64,000 bases of DNA from positions 1 to 64,000 of the forward strand of contig JBFWOQ010000004.1 in assembly GCA_050250395.1 (NCBI GenBank). Reading direction: 5' to 3'. A model generated the notes under the pieces. It searched no databases, was not told the DNA's origin, and worked only from the letters and a program-made list of their open reading frames with translations. Below, piece after piece: positions 1 to 8,858 of the stretch. The translations under genes and the position numbers were made by a program. The stretch is from JAGPUQ01 sp050250395 (GTDB taxonomy: Bacteria; Pseudomonadota; Gammaproteobacteria; Pseudomonadales; Porticoccaceae). How positions within the stretch are numbered: position 1 is the stretch's first letter; every line of letters starts with the position of its first letter.

Positions 1-819
1 GGCGGGCTGCTGTACCTGCTGATCAGCGGCTGGTACCCCGAGTTTCGCCGGCGGGAGCTGGCGCAGCCAGGCTATATCGAAGCCACCTTGTTGCAGGTCG
101 AGCGTCCGGCGCCGACCCAGCCCGCGCCGGCAAAGGCCCAACAGCCCAAATCGGAGCCGGCCAAACCGGAGCCCGCGAAGCCCGAACCACCAAAGCCGCC
201 GCCGCCCAAGCCTGAGCCCAAGCCGGTAGCGGACGATACCGCCGCGAAGCGAGCGGAGCAGGTGGCGCGCGAAAAGGCGGTGCGAGAAAAATTGGCGCAG
301 GAAAAAGCCGTCAAGGAGAAACTGGCGCTGCAGAAAGCCGCTCAGGAAAAAGCAACCAAGGAAAAGGCGGCGAAGGAAAAGGCAGCGAAGGAAAAGGCAG
401 CGAAGGAAAAACTCGCGAAAGAAAAGGCCGCGCGCGAGAAAGCCGAGCAGGAGGCGCGCGCCCAACGCGAACAACAACTGGCCGCCGAACAGGCCTTGGC
501 CGCGGCTCAGCAGTCAGTCTCGACGTATGGAGACTATGTGCGAGATCGCATTGCGGGGAACTGGAGCAGGCCGCCCAGCGCGCGGCGCGATATGCAGGTG
601 GAGCTACAGATACGGATCGTGCCCACCGGCCAGGTGATGGGCGTTGCAGTGACGCGATCGAGCGGCGATCCGGCGTTTGACCAATCCGCGATCACCGCGG
701 TCGAGCGGGCCGGGCGCTTCGATCGCCTGCAGGAACTGGCGCGTAAGAATCCATTGTTGTTCGAGCAGAATTTCCGCAAATTTACCCTGGTATTCCGACC
801 CGAGGATTTGAGGCTCTAA
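1..819 (+). CDS. tolA: TolA, C-terminal part (5' end outside window)
   Basis: TolA is the inner-membrane, periplasm-spanning protein of the Tol-Pal system, which keeps the outer membrane constricted at division. The frame is open from base 1 and starts inside a hydrophobic stretch (GGLLYLLISG), so the true start lies upstream. A Pro/Lys-rich hinge follows, then a long Ala/Lys/Glu helix with repeated KEKAAKEKA units, then a globular domain (YGDYVRDRI...GNW, FDQSAITAV) of the TolA/TonB C-terminal type. The stop overlaps the tolB start by one base (TAATG), indicating translational coupling. TolQ and TolR would be expected just upstream. Confidence 0.93.
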   Translation, partial: GGLLYLLISGWYPEFRRRELAQPGYIEATLLQVERPAPTQPAPAKAQQPKSEPAKPEPAKPEPPKPPPPKPEPKPVADDTAAKRAEQVAREKAVREKLAQEKAVKEKLALQKAAQEKATKEKAAKEKAAKEKAAKEKLAKEKAAREKAEQEARAQREQQLAAEQALAAAQQSVSTYGDYVRDRIAGNWSRPPSARRDMQVELQIRIVPTGQVMGVAVTRSSGDPAFDQSAITAVERAGRFDRLQELARKNPLLFEQNFRKFTLVFRPEDLRL

Positions 820-2159
820 TGGAAAAACAACCGAGCATTGGCCTGTTGAACGTCCTGCGCTGCCGGCGAAACCGGTGGTCCATTGCGGCCCTGTTTGCGC
901 TGCTGTGCACATCATTATCCGCGCGCGGGGAACTCTCGATCGAGATTACCCATGGCGCGGACAACCCCACCCGCATCGCGGTGGTGCCGATGACGCTGGC
1001 GGGCGCGCAGCTGCCGGGCGACATCAGCGCCATCGTTTCCGCGGATCTCGATCGTAGCGGGTTGTTCCGGACCATGGCGCGGGAAAACATGCTGTCGTTT
1101 CCCCGGACCATGGCCGAGGTCTACTATCGCGACTGGAGTGTCGCGGGCATCGAGTATCTGGTGGTCGCCGATGTCCAGCGGCCAGCGGCGGGTCGCATCA
1201 AGGTGACGTTCAGTCTGGCCCAGGTCGCCGGCGAACGGCGGATATTCACCAAGGTTGTCGAGGGCAGCGACAGCGAGCTGCGCGACATTGCTCACCACAT
1301 CAGCGATGTGGTGTTCGAGGCCATTACCGGGATTCGCGGCGCTTTTTCCACGCGCATTGCCTATGTCACGGCGACACCCGAAGGTGGGAAGCTGGCGTAT
1401 CGCCTGCTGGTTTCCGATGCCGACGGCGCCCGCGAACGGCTGATGCTGAAATCCAAGGAGCCGATCCTGTCGCCGCGCTGGTCTCCGGATGGCCGCGAAC
1501 TGGTCTATGTCTCCTTTGAAACCCGGCGCCCAGCGGTCTTTCGGCAGCGGCTGGCGGACGCCCAGCGTGAACAGGTGACAAATTTCCGGGGCTTGAACGG
1601 GGCGCCCGCCTGGTCGCCCGATGGCCGCAGTCTGGCTTTGGTGCTCTCCAAGGACGGCAATCCCGAGATATACCTGTACACTTTCGCGACCAAAGCCTTC
1701 ACCCGGCTGACGAACCATTTTGCGATTGATACCGAGCCCACATGGACGCCGGACGGCAAGGCGGTGTTGTTTACGTCCGACCGCGGTGGGTCGCCGCAGA
1801 TCTACAAGGTTACGTTGGCGGGCAACCAGCTTACGCGCGTGACGTTCAATGGTAGCTACAACGCACGACCGCAGTTGGCTGCCGATGGCCGTACCCTGGT
1901 TATGGTGCATCGCGGCGAGGGTGGGGGATTCGTTATCGCCAGCCAGGATCTGGTGACCAACGACTTTCGGCGGTTAACCCAGTCCGCGCTGGATGAATCC
2001 CCCACGGTGGCGCCGAACGGCGCCATGGTGATGTATACCTCCAGGCAGGGTCGACGTACCGTGCTGGCGGTAGTGTCGATCGATGCACGGGTGCGTTTTT
2101 TGCTGCCGTCGCAGGCGGGCGATGTACGCGAGCCGGCATGGTCACCCTTTCTGAAGTGA
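819..2159 (+). CDS. tolB: Tol-Pal system protein TolB
   Basis: TolB is the periplasmic beta-propeller that binds Pal and couples it to TolA. The 446-aa product has an N-terminal hydrophobic segment (about residues 20-37, FALLCTSLSARGE) acting as a signal peptide after an unusually long basic lead. An N-terminal alpha/beta domain follows, then propeller repeats recognisable as WSPDG, WTPDG and SPRWSPDG strands with YVS or FTSDRGG turns. Length and repeat type fit the family (about 430 aa). It sits between tolA (1-base overlap) and pal. The long N-terminus means a downstream start is possible. Confidence 0.96.
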   Translation: MEKQPSIGLLNVLRCRRNRWSIAALFALLCTSLSARGELSIEITHGADNPTRIAVVPMTLAGAQLPGDISAIVSADLDRSGLFRTMARENMLSFPRTMAEVYYRDWSVAGIEYLVVADVQRPAAGRIKVTFSLAQVAGERRIFTKVVEGSDSELRDIAHHISDVVFEAITGIRGAFSTRIAYVTATPEGGKLAYRLLVSDADGARERLMLKSKEPILSPRWSPDGRELVYVSFETRRPAVFRQRLADAQREQVTNFRGLNGAPAWSPDGRSLALVLSKDGNPEIYLYTFATKAFTRLTNHFAIDTEPTWTPDGKAVLFTSDRGGSPQIYKVTLAGNQLTRVTFNGSYNARPQLAADGRTLVMVHRGEGGGFVIASQDLVTNDFRRLTQSALDESPTVAPNGAMVMYTSRQGRRTVLAVVSIDARVRFLLPSQAGDVREPAWSPFLK

Positions 2160-2175
2160 TCCCCAGGGAATATTG

Positions 2176-2190
2176 TTAGCATTTTGCTAA
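2176..2190. other. Small intercistronic hairpin between tolB and pal
   Basis: TTAGCA and TGCTAA are separated by TTT, giving a 6-bp stem with a 3-base loop 17 bp after the tolB stop. It has no following T tract, so it is a weak candidate for an RNA processing or stability element rather than a terminator. It may help separate pal expression from tolB. Confidence 0.3.
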
Positions 2191-2251
2191 TGAACCGGAT
2201 AAATTGTGCGCGGCTTTATGCCCCTACAATCTCAAGGAGCTTTCCTTTCTC

Positions 2252-2764
2252 ATGAACACGAAATCCTTCACTAATTTGTTTTTTGCCGGTTTGATGGCGA
2301 TGTTTCTGGCGGCCTGTTCCAGTACTTCCACCGACGGCGATACGGCGGGTGCCGGTATCGGCGAAAGTGGTTCTGGCACCGGCGTAGCCACCGGGGTGGT
2401 CGGCGACGGCTCGATCGGCGGGGCGGACGTTTACGACGCCGGCGGCTTGGAAACGGTGTTTTACTTCGATTTCGACAAGGCCACGCTGCGCCCCGAATCG
2501 CGTTCCGCGCTCCAGGGCCACGCGGCCAATCTGCGCAGTAACCCCAAGCACATCCGGCTGGAAGGACACACGGACGAACGTGGGACGCGCGAATACAACA
2601 TGGCATTGGGCGAACGACGCGGCAACGCAGTGAGGGATTTCCTGGTGCTCAATGGTGTTGATTCGGCTCTGGTCGAGGTTATCAGCTACGGCGAGGAAAG
2701 CCCGGCCGCGCTCGGGGGCGATGAATCGTCCTGGGCGATGAATCGCCGAGTGGAGCTCAAGTAG
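2252..2764 (+). CDS. pal: Peptidoglycan-associated lipoprotein Pal
   Basis: Pal is the outer-membrane lipoprotein that binds peptidoglycan and TolB. I chose ATG 2252 because AAGGAGC lies about 12 bp upstream and because it starts an ideal lipoprotein signal: MNTKS, a hydrophobic core, then LAAC with the lipidated Cys22. An in-frame extension upstream would spoil the signal. A Gly/Ser/Thr linker follows, then an OmpA-like domain with the FDFDKATLRPE and LEGHTDERGTREYN signatures that bind diaminopimelate. The 170-aa length is typical. It lies between tolB and cpoB. Confidence 0.97.
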   Translation: MNTKSFTNLFFAGLMAMFLAACSSTSTDGDTAGAGIGESGSGTGVATGVVGDGSIGGADVYDAGGLETVFYFDFDKATLRPESRSALQGHAANLRSNPKHIRLEGHTDERGTREYNMALGERRGNAVRDFLVLNGVDSALVEVISYGEESPAALGGDESSWAMNRRVELK

Positions 2765-2770
2765 CATCCG

Positions 2771-3643
2771 ATGATGAGGTTCAGGCTGGCGCGATCTGGA
2801 TGTCGGCGGGCAGCGGGCGCGGTCCTGTTGGCGGGGCTTGCCCTGCCGGCCATCGCGGCCCCGGTGCCCGTGGTCGAGCTAAGCGGCAGGGCCGCCACGG
2901 CGTCTGTGGGCACCGCGCCCGTTGCCGGCGCATCGGGCCTGTCGGAGTTGTTCGCGCAGGTGCAGGCGCTGCAAGAGGAATTGCGCGATCTTCGCGGACA
3001 ACTCGAAGAACAAGCTCATCAGATCCAGTTGCTGCAACAACAGCAAAAGGACAATTATCTCGATCTTGATGGCCGCTTGTCTGCCGTCATCACGGGCGGC
3101 GGCGCGGCGGCGGGATCTTCATCCGTGCCGACGCCGCCACCGGTTTCGACTGGCGATGGATCGGCCTCTTCGACGCCCGCCGGCGGAAGCTCGGCTGCCT
3201 TGACGCCACCTGGCCTGGTGCCACCTGGCGGTAATGCGCCGCTCCCCGCAGTGGCGCCGCGCCCGCCCGGTGGTCGGAGTGAGCAGGTGGTCTATGAAGC
3301 CGCCTACGAGCAGTTGAAGCAGGGCAAGATGGACGATGCCCTGGCCGATTTTCAGGCCTTCGTCGCGGCCTACCCAGGTAGCGGCTACGTCCCCAATGCG
3401 CTCTACTGGATGGGCGAGATCGGTCTGGTCAAGAACGACACGCAGGGCGCGTTGACCCAGTTCAGCCGGGTGGTGGACAACTATCCCGCGCACGCGAAGG
3501 CGGCCGATGCGCACTACAAGCTGGGCACGCTCTACACCCAGCTAAACGACAAGGCGAAAGCGCGCGCGCATCTCGAGAAAGCCATTCTGGCCGGTGGCAG
3601 CGTCGCTGCACTGGCGCAGCGTTATCTGGACGCGCATTTCTGA
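2771..3643 (+). CDS. cpoB: CpoB/YbgF, Tol-Pal associated TPR protein
   Basis: CpoB is a periplasmic protein that links peptidoglycan synthesis with outer-membrane constriction and binds TolA. The 290-aa product has a signal peptide (core AGAVLLAGLALPAIAA), a short coiled coil (about residues 58-100, rich in Gln/Leu/Glu), a Pro/Ser/Gly linker and C-terminal TPR repeats (YEAAYEQLKQGKMDDALADF, YWMGEIGLVKNDTQGAL, AHYKLGTLY). It begins 6 bp after pal and so belongs to the tol-pal operon. Confidence 0.94.
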   Translation: MMRFRLARSGCRRAAGAVLLAGLALPAIAAPVPVVELSGRAATASVGTAPVAGASGLSELFAQVQALQEELRDLRGQLEEQAHQIQLLQQQQKDNYLDLDGRLSAVITGGGAAAGSSSVPTPPPVSTGDGSASSTPAGGSSAALTPPGLVPPGGNAPLPAVAPRPPGGRSEQVVYEAAYEQLKQGKMDDALADFQAFVAAYPGSGYVPNALYWMGEIGLVKNDTQGALTQFSRVVDNYPAHAKAADAHYKLGTLYTQLNDKAKARAHLEKAILAGGSVAALAQRYLDAHF

Positions 3644-3714
3644 CGTTCTCCGCACCGGTTTTGCCGTATCCTTGTTTTGAGCTTCCTGGCGCATCGCGGT
3701 CTTGCTTCTGAACC

Positions 3715-4365
3715 ATGACTGAATCCCGGTTGCGCATCACCGAAATCTTCTATTCGCTCCAGGGTGAAACCACCACCGCCGGGCTGCCGACGGTGTTCGT
3801 GCGCCTGACGGGCTGTCCACTGCGTTGTCACTACTGCGATACGCAGTACGCCTTTCATGGTGGTGAACGCAAGGCGCTCGCGGACGTGCTGGCCGAGGTG
3901 AGTGCTTTCCATCCGCGCCATGTCACCGTGACGGGGGGCGAGCCCCTGGCGCAGCCGGAATGCCTGCCGTTATTGCAAGCGCTTTGCGATGCCGGCTACC
4001 GGGTATCCCTGGAGACCAGCGGGGCATTGCCAGTCGCGGAAGTGGATCCGCGCGTGCACATCATTCTGGATCTGAAGACGCCCGGGTCCGGCGAAGTCGC
4101 GCGCAATCTCTGGTCCAATATCGCGCACCTCAGTGCCAAGGATGAGATCAAGTTCGTGATTTGCGATCGAACCGATTATGAATGGGCGCGACTCAAGATC
4201 GATGAACACAACCTGGCCACCACCGGCGCGGAGCTGTTGTTTTCCCCGAGTCAGGGTCAGCTCGAAGCGCGCGTGCTGGCGGACTGGGTGCTCGCCGATC
4301 GTCTGGCAGTGCGCATGCAATTGCAGTTGCACAAGTATCTTTGGGGCGATGCGCCGGGCCACTGA
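3715..4365 (+). CDS. queE: 7-carboxy-7-deazaguanine synthase QueE
   Basis: QueE is a radical-SAM enzyme converting 6-carboxy-tetrahydropterin to 7-carboxy-7-deazaguanine, the ring contraction step of queuosine and preQ0 biosynthesis. The 216-aa protein carries the cluster-binding motif CPLRCHYCDTQ (C-x3-C-x2-C) near residue 35, the N-terminal EIFYSLQGE substrate signature, and the GGEPL SAM-binding motif. Its TGA abuts the queC ATG, so the two are co-translated. The tol-pal/queE/queC linkage matches pseudomonads. Confidence 0.96.
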   Translation: MTESRLRITEIFYSLQGETTTAGLPTVFVRLTGCPLRCHYCDTQYAFHGGERKALADVLAEVSAFHPRHVTVTGGEPLAQPECLPLLQALCDAGYRVSLETSGALPVAEVDPRVHIILDLKTPGSGEVARNLWSNIAHLSAKDEIKFVICDRTDYEWARLKIDEHNLATTGAELLFSPSQGQLEARVLADWVLADRLAVRMQLQLHKYLWGDAPGH

Positions 4366-5055
4366 ATGACCGCCAAGACTGCTGCTACCGCCGTGGTGCT
4401 GGTGTCGGGCGGACTCGACTCCACTACCTTGCTGGCCTTGGCGCGCGCCGAGGGGTATCGCTGTCATACGCTGAGCTTCGACTACGGGCAGCGTCATCGT
4501 GCGGAGCTTGCCGCTGCGGCACGGATCAGCGCGGTTTTCGGCGCAGTAGAACACAAGACCGTGGCGCTCGATCTGCGCTCGATCGGCGGTTCCGCGCTCA
4601 CCGACGTCAGCATTCCCGTCCCCACCGCCGGGGACAGCGCGGGCATTCCGATCACCTATGTACCGGCGCGCAACACCATTTTTCTTGCCATTGCGCTGGG
4701 GTGGGCCGAGGTGCTGGGCGCTCGCGACCTGTTCATCGGCGTCAACGCGGTGGATTATTCCGGCTATCCGGATTGCCGGCCGGAATTCATCCGCGCCTTT
4801 GAAGTCACCGCCAATCTCGCGACCCGGGCCGGTGTCGAGGGACGCGGGTTTTCCATTCACACCCCGCTGATCGATCTCGGCAAGGCCGAAATCATCGCGC
4901 GCGGTATCGAACTCGGCGTTGATTACGCCATGACGGTGTCCTGCTATCTGGCGGACCCCGCCGGTCGGGCCTGCGGACGCTGCGACAGTTGCCGGTTGCG
5001 TGCTGCGGGGTTCGCGGCGGCCGGCGTTGCCGATCCAACCGCGTATCAGGACTGA
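4366..5055 (+). CDS. queC: 7-cyano-7-deazaguanine (preQ0) synthase QueC
   Basis: QueC is an ATP-dependent amidotransferase-like enzyme turning 7-carboxy-7-deazaguanine and ammonia into preQ0. The 229-aa product has the PP-loop SGGLDSTT near residue 14, the YVPARNTIF segment typical of QueC, and a C-terminal zinc site with four Cys (CYLADPAGRACGRCDSC). The start directly follows the queE stop codon. Product and neighbour perform consecutive steps. Confidence 0.97.
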   Translation: MTAKTAATAVVLVSGGLDSTTLLALARAEGYRCHTLSFDYGQRHRAELAAAARISAVFGAVEHKTVALDLRSIGGSALTDVSIPVPTAGDSAGIPITYVPARNTIFLAIALGWAEVLGARDLFIGVNAVDYSGYPDCRPEFIRAFEVTANLATRAGVEGRGFSIHTPLIDLGKAEIIARGIELGVDYAMTVSCYLADPAGRACGRCDSCRLRAAGFAAAGVADPTAYQD

Positions 5056-5170
5056 TGCCGCGGGCGCCCTGGTTCACCCACGGGGCCGCCCCCGTGCCGT
5101 GTTGGCGCCAAAGTCGCAGTCGGTATCGGCGATTTTGCCGGTTACCCGCGCTGATTTTGCGCGCGGCGGC

Positions 5171-5198
5171 TTGACCTTTGGGATGCTGGCATTAAGAT
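5171..5198 (+). promoter_or_regulatory. Candidate sigma-70 promoter for tRNA-Lys
   Basis: TTGACC (5171-5176) and TAAGAT (5193-5198) are separated by 16 bp and lie 15 bp before the mature tRNA 5' end. The bases after the -10 are GC-rich (AGCGCC), resembling the stringent discriminator of stable-RNA promoters. Assigned by inspection only. Confidence 0.5.
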
Positions 5199-5212
5199 AG
5201 CGCCTCTTTTTC

Positions 5213-5288
5213 GGGCCGTTAGCTCAGTTGGTAGAGCAGTTGGCTTTTAACCAATTGGTCGCTGGTTCGAATCCAGCACGGCCCACCA
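5213..5288 (+). tRNA. tRNA-Lys (anticodon TTT)
   Basis: This is a 76-nt cloverleaf. The acceptor GGGCCGT pairs with ACGGCCC; the D arm contains AGCTCAGTTGGTAGAGC. The anticodon stem GTTGG/CCAAT encloses the loop CTTTTAA (anticodon TTT, Lys), and the T arm is GCTGG-TTCGAAT-CCAGC. The CCA end is encoded at 5286-5288. A tRNA-Lys between the que genes and nadA fits the conserved neighbourhood downstream of tol-pal. No duplicate of its 3' end was seen in the window, so there is no sign of use as an integration site here. Confidence 0.97.
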
Positions 5289-5450
5289 ACTTTCCCCGCC
5301 CAAATCCTGCCCGTTTGGCGCTGGCCCCACCGGGCCGGGTTCCGAGTCCGATCTGTCGCCATGCCCAGCGCGTATCGCGCCAGTCGGCCCTGACGGGGGG
5401 CTCGAACCCCTGTGCTAGAATCCGCCGACACCCGCCAATCCGACGTTCCC

Positions 5451-6527
5451 ATGTCTGATTCTTCACGTCTGGCGATCGCCGACGGCGCCCGGTTTCGGGA
5501 AATCGTGATCCAGCATCTCGACCGGATGCAAGAGCCCGCGCACGAGTCGCCGGCCGCGCGCGCCGCCGATATCGCCCGCATCCAGCGGCTGCTGGTAGCC
5601 AAGAACGCGGTCATCGTCGCTCATTACTACACCGACCCGGCGATCCAGGCGCTCGCCGAGGAGACCGGCGGCATCGTGTCCGACTCCCTCGAAATGGCGC
5701 GCTTCGGCAAACAGCATCCGGCCTCGACCCTGGTGGTGGCGGGGGTGCGCTTCATGGGGGAAACCGCGAAGATTCTCACGCCCGAGAAAACCGTGCTGAT
5801 GCCGACCCTGGAGGCGACCTGTTCCCTGGATATCGGCTGCCCCGCGGAGGCGTTCTCGGCATTTTGCGATCAACATCCCGACCGCACCGTGGTGGTTTAT
5901 GCCAATACCTCGGCGGCGGTGAAAGCGCGCGCCGACTGGGTGGTGACGTCCAGCATCGCCCTCGACGTGGTCGATTACCTCGACCGTGAAGGGCATCGGA
6001 TTCTGTGGGCGCCCGACAAGCACCTGGGCCACTATGTCCAGCAGCAGACGGGCGCCGACATGCTGCTCTGGGACGGCAGTTGCGTCGTGCACGAGGAGTT
6101 CAGGCTGCGCGGTCTGCTGGATCTGAAGCAGGTGTATCCGGATGCCGCGATCCTGGTGCATCCCGAGTCGCCGGCGGCGGTGATCGCCATCGCCGACGCG
6201 GTGGGCTCCACCTCGCAGTTGATCGCGGCGGCCAGAAACCTGCCCAACCGGCGTTGCATCGTCGCCACCGATCAAGGCATTTTCTACAAGATGCAGCAGG
6301 CCGCGCCCGACAAGGAACTGATCATCGCGCCCACCGCCGGCCAGGGCGCCACCTGCCGCAGCTGCGGCCACTGTCCCTGGATGGCGATGAACCACCTGCG
6401 CAATCTGGCCGACTCCCTGGAACGTGGCGATAACGAGATTCTGGTGGATGCCGAACTGGGTCGCCGCGCCATGGTGCCCTTGCAGCGCATGCTGGACTTT
6501 CGCGAGCGCCAGATCGCCGGGGACTGA
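5451..6527 (+). CDS. nadA: Quinolinate synthase NadA
   Basis: NadA condenses iminoaspartate with dihydroxyacetone phosphate to quinolinate in NAD synthesis. The 358-aa product from ATG 5451 (MSDSSRL) fits the family; a further upstream start at 5412 would add 13 unusual residues. Visible signatures are VAHYYTDPAIQALAEETGG near the N-terminus, the MPTLEATCSLDIGC segment and the C-terminal CRSCGHCPWMAMN. Conserved Cys residues in these segments ligate the [4Fe-4S] cluster. It is downstream of tRNA-Lys, as in enterobacteria. Confidence 0.96.
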   Translation: MSDSSRLAIADGARFREIVIQHLDRMQEPAHESPAARAADIARIQRLLVAKNAVIVAHYYTDPAIQALAEETGGIVSDSLEMARFGKQHPASTLVVAGVRFMGETAKILTPEKTVLMPTLEATCSLDIGCPAEAFSAFCDQHPDRTVVVYANTSAAVKARADWVVTSSIALDVVDYLDREGHRILWAPDKHLGHYVQQQTGADMLLWDGSCVVHEEFRLRGLLDLKQVYPDAAILVHPESPAAVIAIADAVGSTSQLIAAARNLPNRRCIVATDQGIFYKMQQAAPDKELIIAPTAGQGATCRSCGHCPWMAMNHLRNLADSLERGDNEILVDAELGRRAMVPLQRMLDFRERQIAGD

Positions 6528-6550
6528 CCCCGACGCCGGACGGCGCGCGG

Positions 6551-7249
6551 TTACTCCACGAAGCGAACCTGTTCCACGAGTGCCGCGCGCGGCACCCGGG
6601 TGCGGTTGGCCGGCACCGCAGGATCCTCGTAGCCGAACGACAGCCCCATCAGAATGCCGATAGTGTCCGGCCACCCGAAGTGCTCCCGCGCGATTTCCGG
6701 AAAGCGGCTCACGGCCGCCTGGGCGCAGGAGGCGATGCCGTAAGCGGTCATCGCCAGCATCAGGGTCTGGGCGTACATGCCCACGTCGAGCGCCACCGTC
6801 TCGTGAAACATGCGGTCCATGCCGATGAAGGCGATATGGGGGGCGTCGAAAAACTCGTAGTTGCGCAGCATGGCCCGCCGCCGCCCGTCGCGGTCGTCGC
6901 GGGCGATGCCCATGTGCCCGTAGAGGCACACTGCGGTGTCGATCTGACGCCGACGCATGACGCCCGGAAATTCTTCGACGCGCTGATAGTCGCTGGTGAC
7001 CGGCCGGCCGGAGGTCGCGGCTTCGACGAGCTTGCGGCTGATGGCGCGGCAGGATTCCCCGGACGCGACCACGACCTGCCAGGGCTGCACATTGCAGTTG
7101 GAGGGAGCCAGCTGGGCCAGCTCGAAGACATGGCGCAGGGTGTCCTCGGGCACCGGGTCGGGCAGAAATCCTCGCACCGAGCGGCGCGCGCGGACAACCT
7201 GTTCGAAATCGCTGATGTCGGGGTACATCGGGCTTGTGGGCTGGTTCAT
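6551..7249 (-). CDS. Nitroreductase family protein
   Basis: This is an FMN-dependent NAD(P)H oxidoreductase of the nitroreductase fold; the physiological substrate is unknown. The 232-aa protein shows the family N-terminus (VVRARRSVRGF), the FMN-contacting APSNCNVQPWQVVV motif and a C-terminal GLSFGYED element. ATG 7249 is preceded by GAGGAG (7254-7260 on the minus strand). It is convergent with nadA (23-bp gap) and divergent from the MaoC-type gene. It belongs to the long, phenol/aryl-type subgroup rather than NfsB, but this cannot be refined by eye. Confidence 0.88.
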   Translation of the reverse strand: MNQPTSPMYPDISDFEQVVRARRSVRGFLPDPVPEDTLRHVFELAQLAPSNCNVQPWQVVVASGESCRAISRKLVEAATSGRPVTSDYQRVEEFPGVMRRRQIDTAVCLYGHMGIARDDRDGRRRAMLRNYEFFDAPHIAFIGMDRMFHETVALDVGMYAQTLMLAMTAYGIASCAQAAVSRFPEIAREHFGWPDTIGILMGLSFGYEDPAVPANRTRVPRAALVEQVRFVE

Positions 7250-7467
7250 GGCAACTCCTCGTGGATGGTCCCGATTGTATCCGCAGGAGCTGTATCGATG
7301 GCAAAGCGGGGCGCTATCGCGGAGGCGCCGCGCCGGTTCGGGTGGGAAATGAAGTGCTACAATCCGGCCGCCCGCAGGTTGCGGACACTGTCCTGCGCAC
7401 AGGCGCAGTACAACTTACAGACACCACACTGACACCACACAGATACCAGACTACGGGGGATGGCGCG

Positions 7468-7920
7468 ATGGCCGGTTTGCATTTTGAAGATTTCGTCGAA
7501 GGGCAGGTGTTCGACCACGAGGTGCGGCGTACCGTCTCCGAGTACGACAACACGCTGTTCAGCTGCCTGACCATGAACACCCAGCCGCTGCACCTCGACG
7601 CCGAATTCTCCAAGAACAGCATCCATGGCCAGCGCATCGTCAACAGCATGTTCACGCTGGCGCTGGTGGTGGGCGTCCAGGTCACCGAGCTGACGCTCGG
7701 CACCACGCTGGGCAATCTGGGCATGACCGACGTGGCGTTTCCGCGACCGGTATTCCACGGCGACACCATCCGCGCCCGCACCACGATACTGTCCAAGCGG
7801 GTGAGCCAGAAACGCACCGATTCGGGCATCGTCAATTTTCTCCACGAGGGTTTCAATCAGCGCGACGAACTGGTCGCCACCTGCAAGCGCACCGCGCTGA
7901 TGAAAATGAAATCCGCCTGA
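7468..7920 (+). CDS. MaoC-like (R)-hydratase
   Basis: This is a hot-dog fold acyl-CoA hydratase/dehydratase of the MaoC family. ATG 7468 (MAGLHFEDF) gives 150 aa and a normal MaoC N-terminus (FEDFVEGQVFDHEVRRTVSEYDN). The TMNTQPLHLD segment carries the hydratase Asp/His pair, and NSMFTLALVVG fits the central helix. The open frame continues upstream, but those codons do not look like protein. It lies 16 bp before a CitE-like lyase, a pairing seen for beta-methylmalyl-CoA, mesaconyl-CoA or citramalyl-CoA chemistry. The substrate is inference. Confidence 0.87.
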   Translation: MAGLHFEDFVEGQVFDHEVRRTVSEYDNTLFSCLTMNTQPLHLDAEFSKNSIHGQRIVNSMFTLALVVGVQVTELTLGTTLGNLGMTDVAFPRPVFHGDTIRARTTILSKRVSQKRTDSGIVNFLHEGFNQRDELVATCKRTALMKMKSA

Positions 7921-7936
7921 TTCCTGGGAGTCGACC

Positions 7937-8809
7937 ATGCGTTCCATGCTGTTTCTGCCCGCCGACAGTGAGAAGAAGATTGCCAAGGGCGAGGGCACCA
8001 ACGCCGATGGCCTGATCCTCGATCTGGAGGATTCGGTCGCCCCCTCGCGCAAGGAGGAGGCGCGCCGCCTCGCGCGGGCCTATCTCGACGCGCGTCCATT
8101 GGGTAGCCGCAGCAAGAAGTTGCTGGTGCGCATCAACCCCCTCGACGGCACCATGACCCTCGACGATCTGGCCGCCGTGGTGGGCGGCGTGCCGGATTAT
8201 GTGCTGCTGCCCAAATACCGTACCCGCGAGGACGTGATCCGGCTCGACCATTATCTGAGCGCCCTGGAAGTGCGCGAGGGCGTGCCGCGCGGGCACATCC
8301 GGATTCTGGTGATCGGCACCGAGACCGGGCAGGGTGTGCTCAATCTTGCGGGCCTCACCGGCGCCAGTCCGCGCCTCGCCTATGTGAGCTGGGGTGAATT
8401 CGATCTCTCGGCCGATGTCGGCGCCGAAACCCATCTGCTCCCGGACGGTACCTGGGACGATTTGTTCCGGACCGTGCGCGCACTCTGTCTCGCGGCCGCC
8501 GCTTCCGCCGGCATCGAACCCTGCAACACCGTATTCACCGACTACAAGGACGATGCCGGACTTGAGGCCGCCGCGTTGGGCGCGCGCCGGGCGGGGTTTA
8601 CCTGCATGATGGCGATTCACCCCAATCAGGTCGACACCATCAACCGGGTATTTTCGGTCGGTGAGAAGGAACTGGAGTGGTCGCGGCGGGTGGTCGAAGC
8701 CTTCGACGCGAGCCCCGACGTCGGCGTGGTGGGCCTTGACGGCATCATGCTCGACAAGCCGCACTACACTCAGGCGAAGCGTATCATCGCCCGTGCCGCT
8801 GCTTATTGA
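7937..8809 (+). CDS. HpcH/HpaI aldolase, CitE-like CoA-ester lyase
   Basis: This is a TIM-barrel lyase of the citrate-lyase beta/malyl-CoA lyase family, cleaving or forming 3-hydroxyacyl-CoA esters such as malyl- or citramalyl-CoA. The 290-aa protein has MRSMLFLPADSEKK at the N-terminus, the GLILDLEDSVAPSRK metal/active-site motif, LVRINPLD, IGTETGQGVLN (catalytic Glu) and IHPNQVDTIN. GGGAG precedes the ATG. With the MaoC gene upstream it probably performs consecutive steps on a C4-C5 acyl-CoA. Confidence 0.9.
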   Translation: MRSMLFLPADSEKKIAKGEGTNADGLILDLEDSVAPSRKEEARRLARAYLDARPLGSRSKKLLVRINPLDGTMTLDDLAAVVGGVPDYVLLPKYRTREDVIRLDHYLSALEVREGVPRGHIRILVIGTETGQGVLNLAGLTGASPRLAYVSWGEFDLSADVGAETHLLPDGTWDDLFRTVRALCLAAAASAGIEPCNTVFTDYKDDAGLEAAALGARRAGFTCMMAIHPNQVDTINRVFSVGEKELEWSRRVVEAFDASPDVGVVGLDGIMLDKPHYTQAKRIIARAAAY

Positions 8810-8858
8810 TGGAGCGGCCGGGCTCCAGTCAGCCGAAACTACCCTAGAGGGAATCGAC

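Noticed and set aside
5213..5288. tRNA-Lys as integration site of a genomic island
   Set aside because: No duplicated tRNA end or integrase was seen; flanking genes are conserved core genes.
5463..7304. A 613-codon minus-strand frame across nadA and the nitroreductase
   Set aside because: It shadows two well-identified genes in other frames and shows an Arg/Ala/Gly-rich composition typical of non-coding frames.
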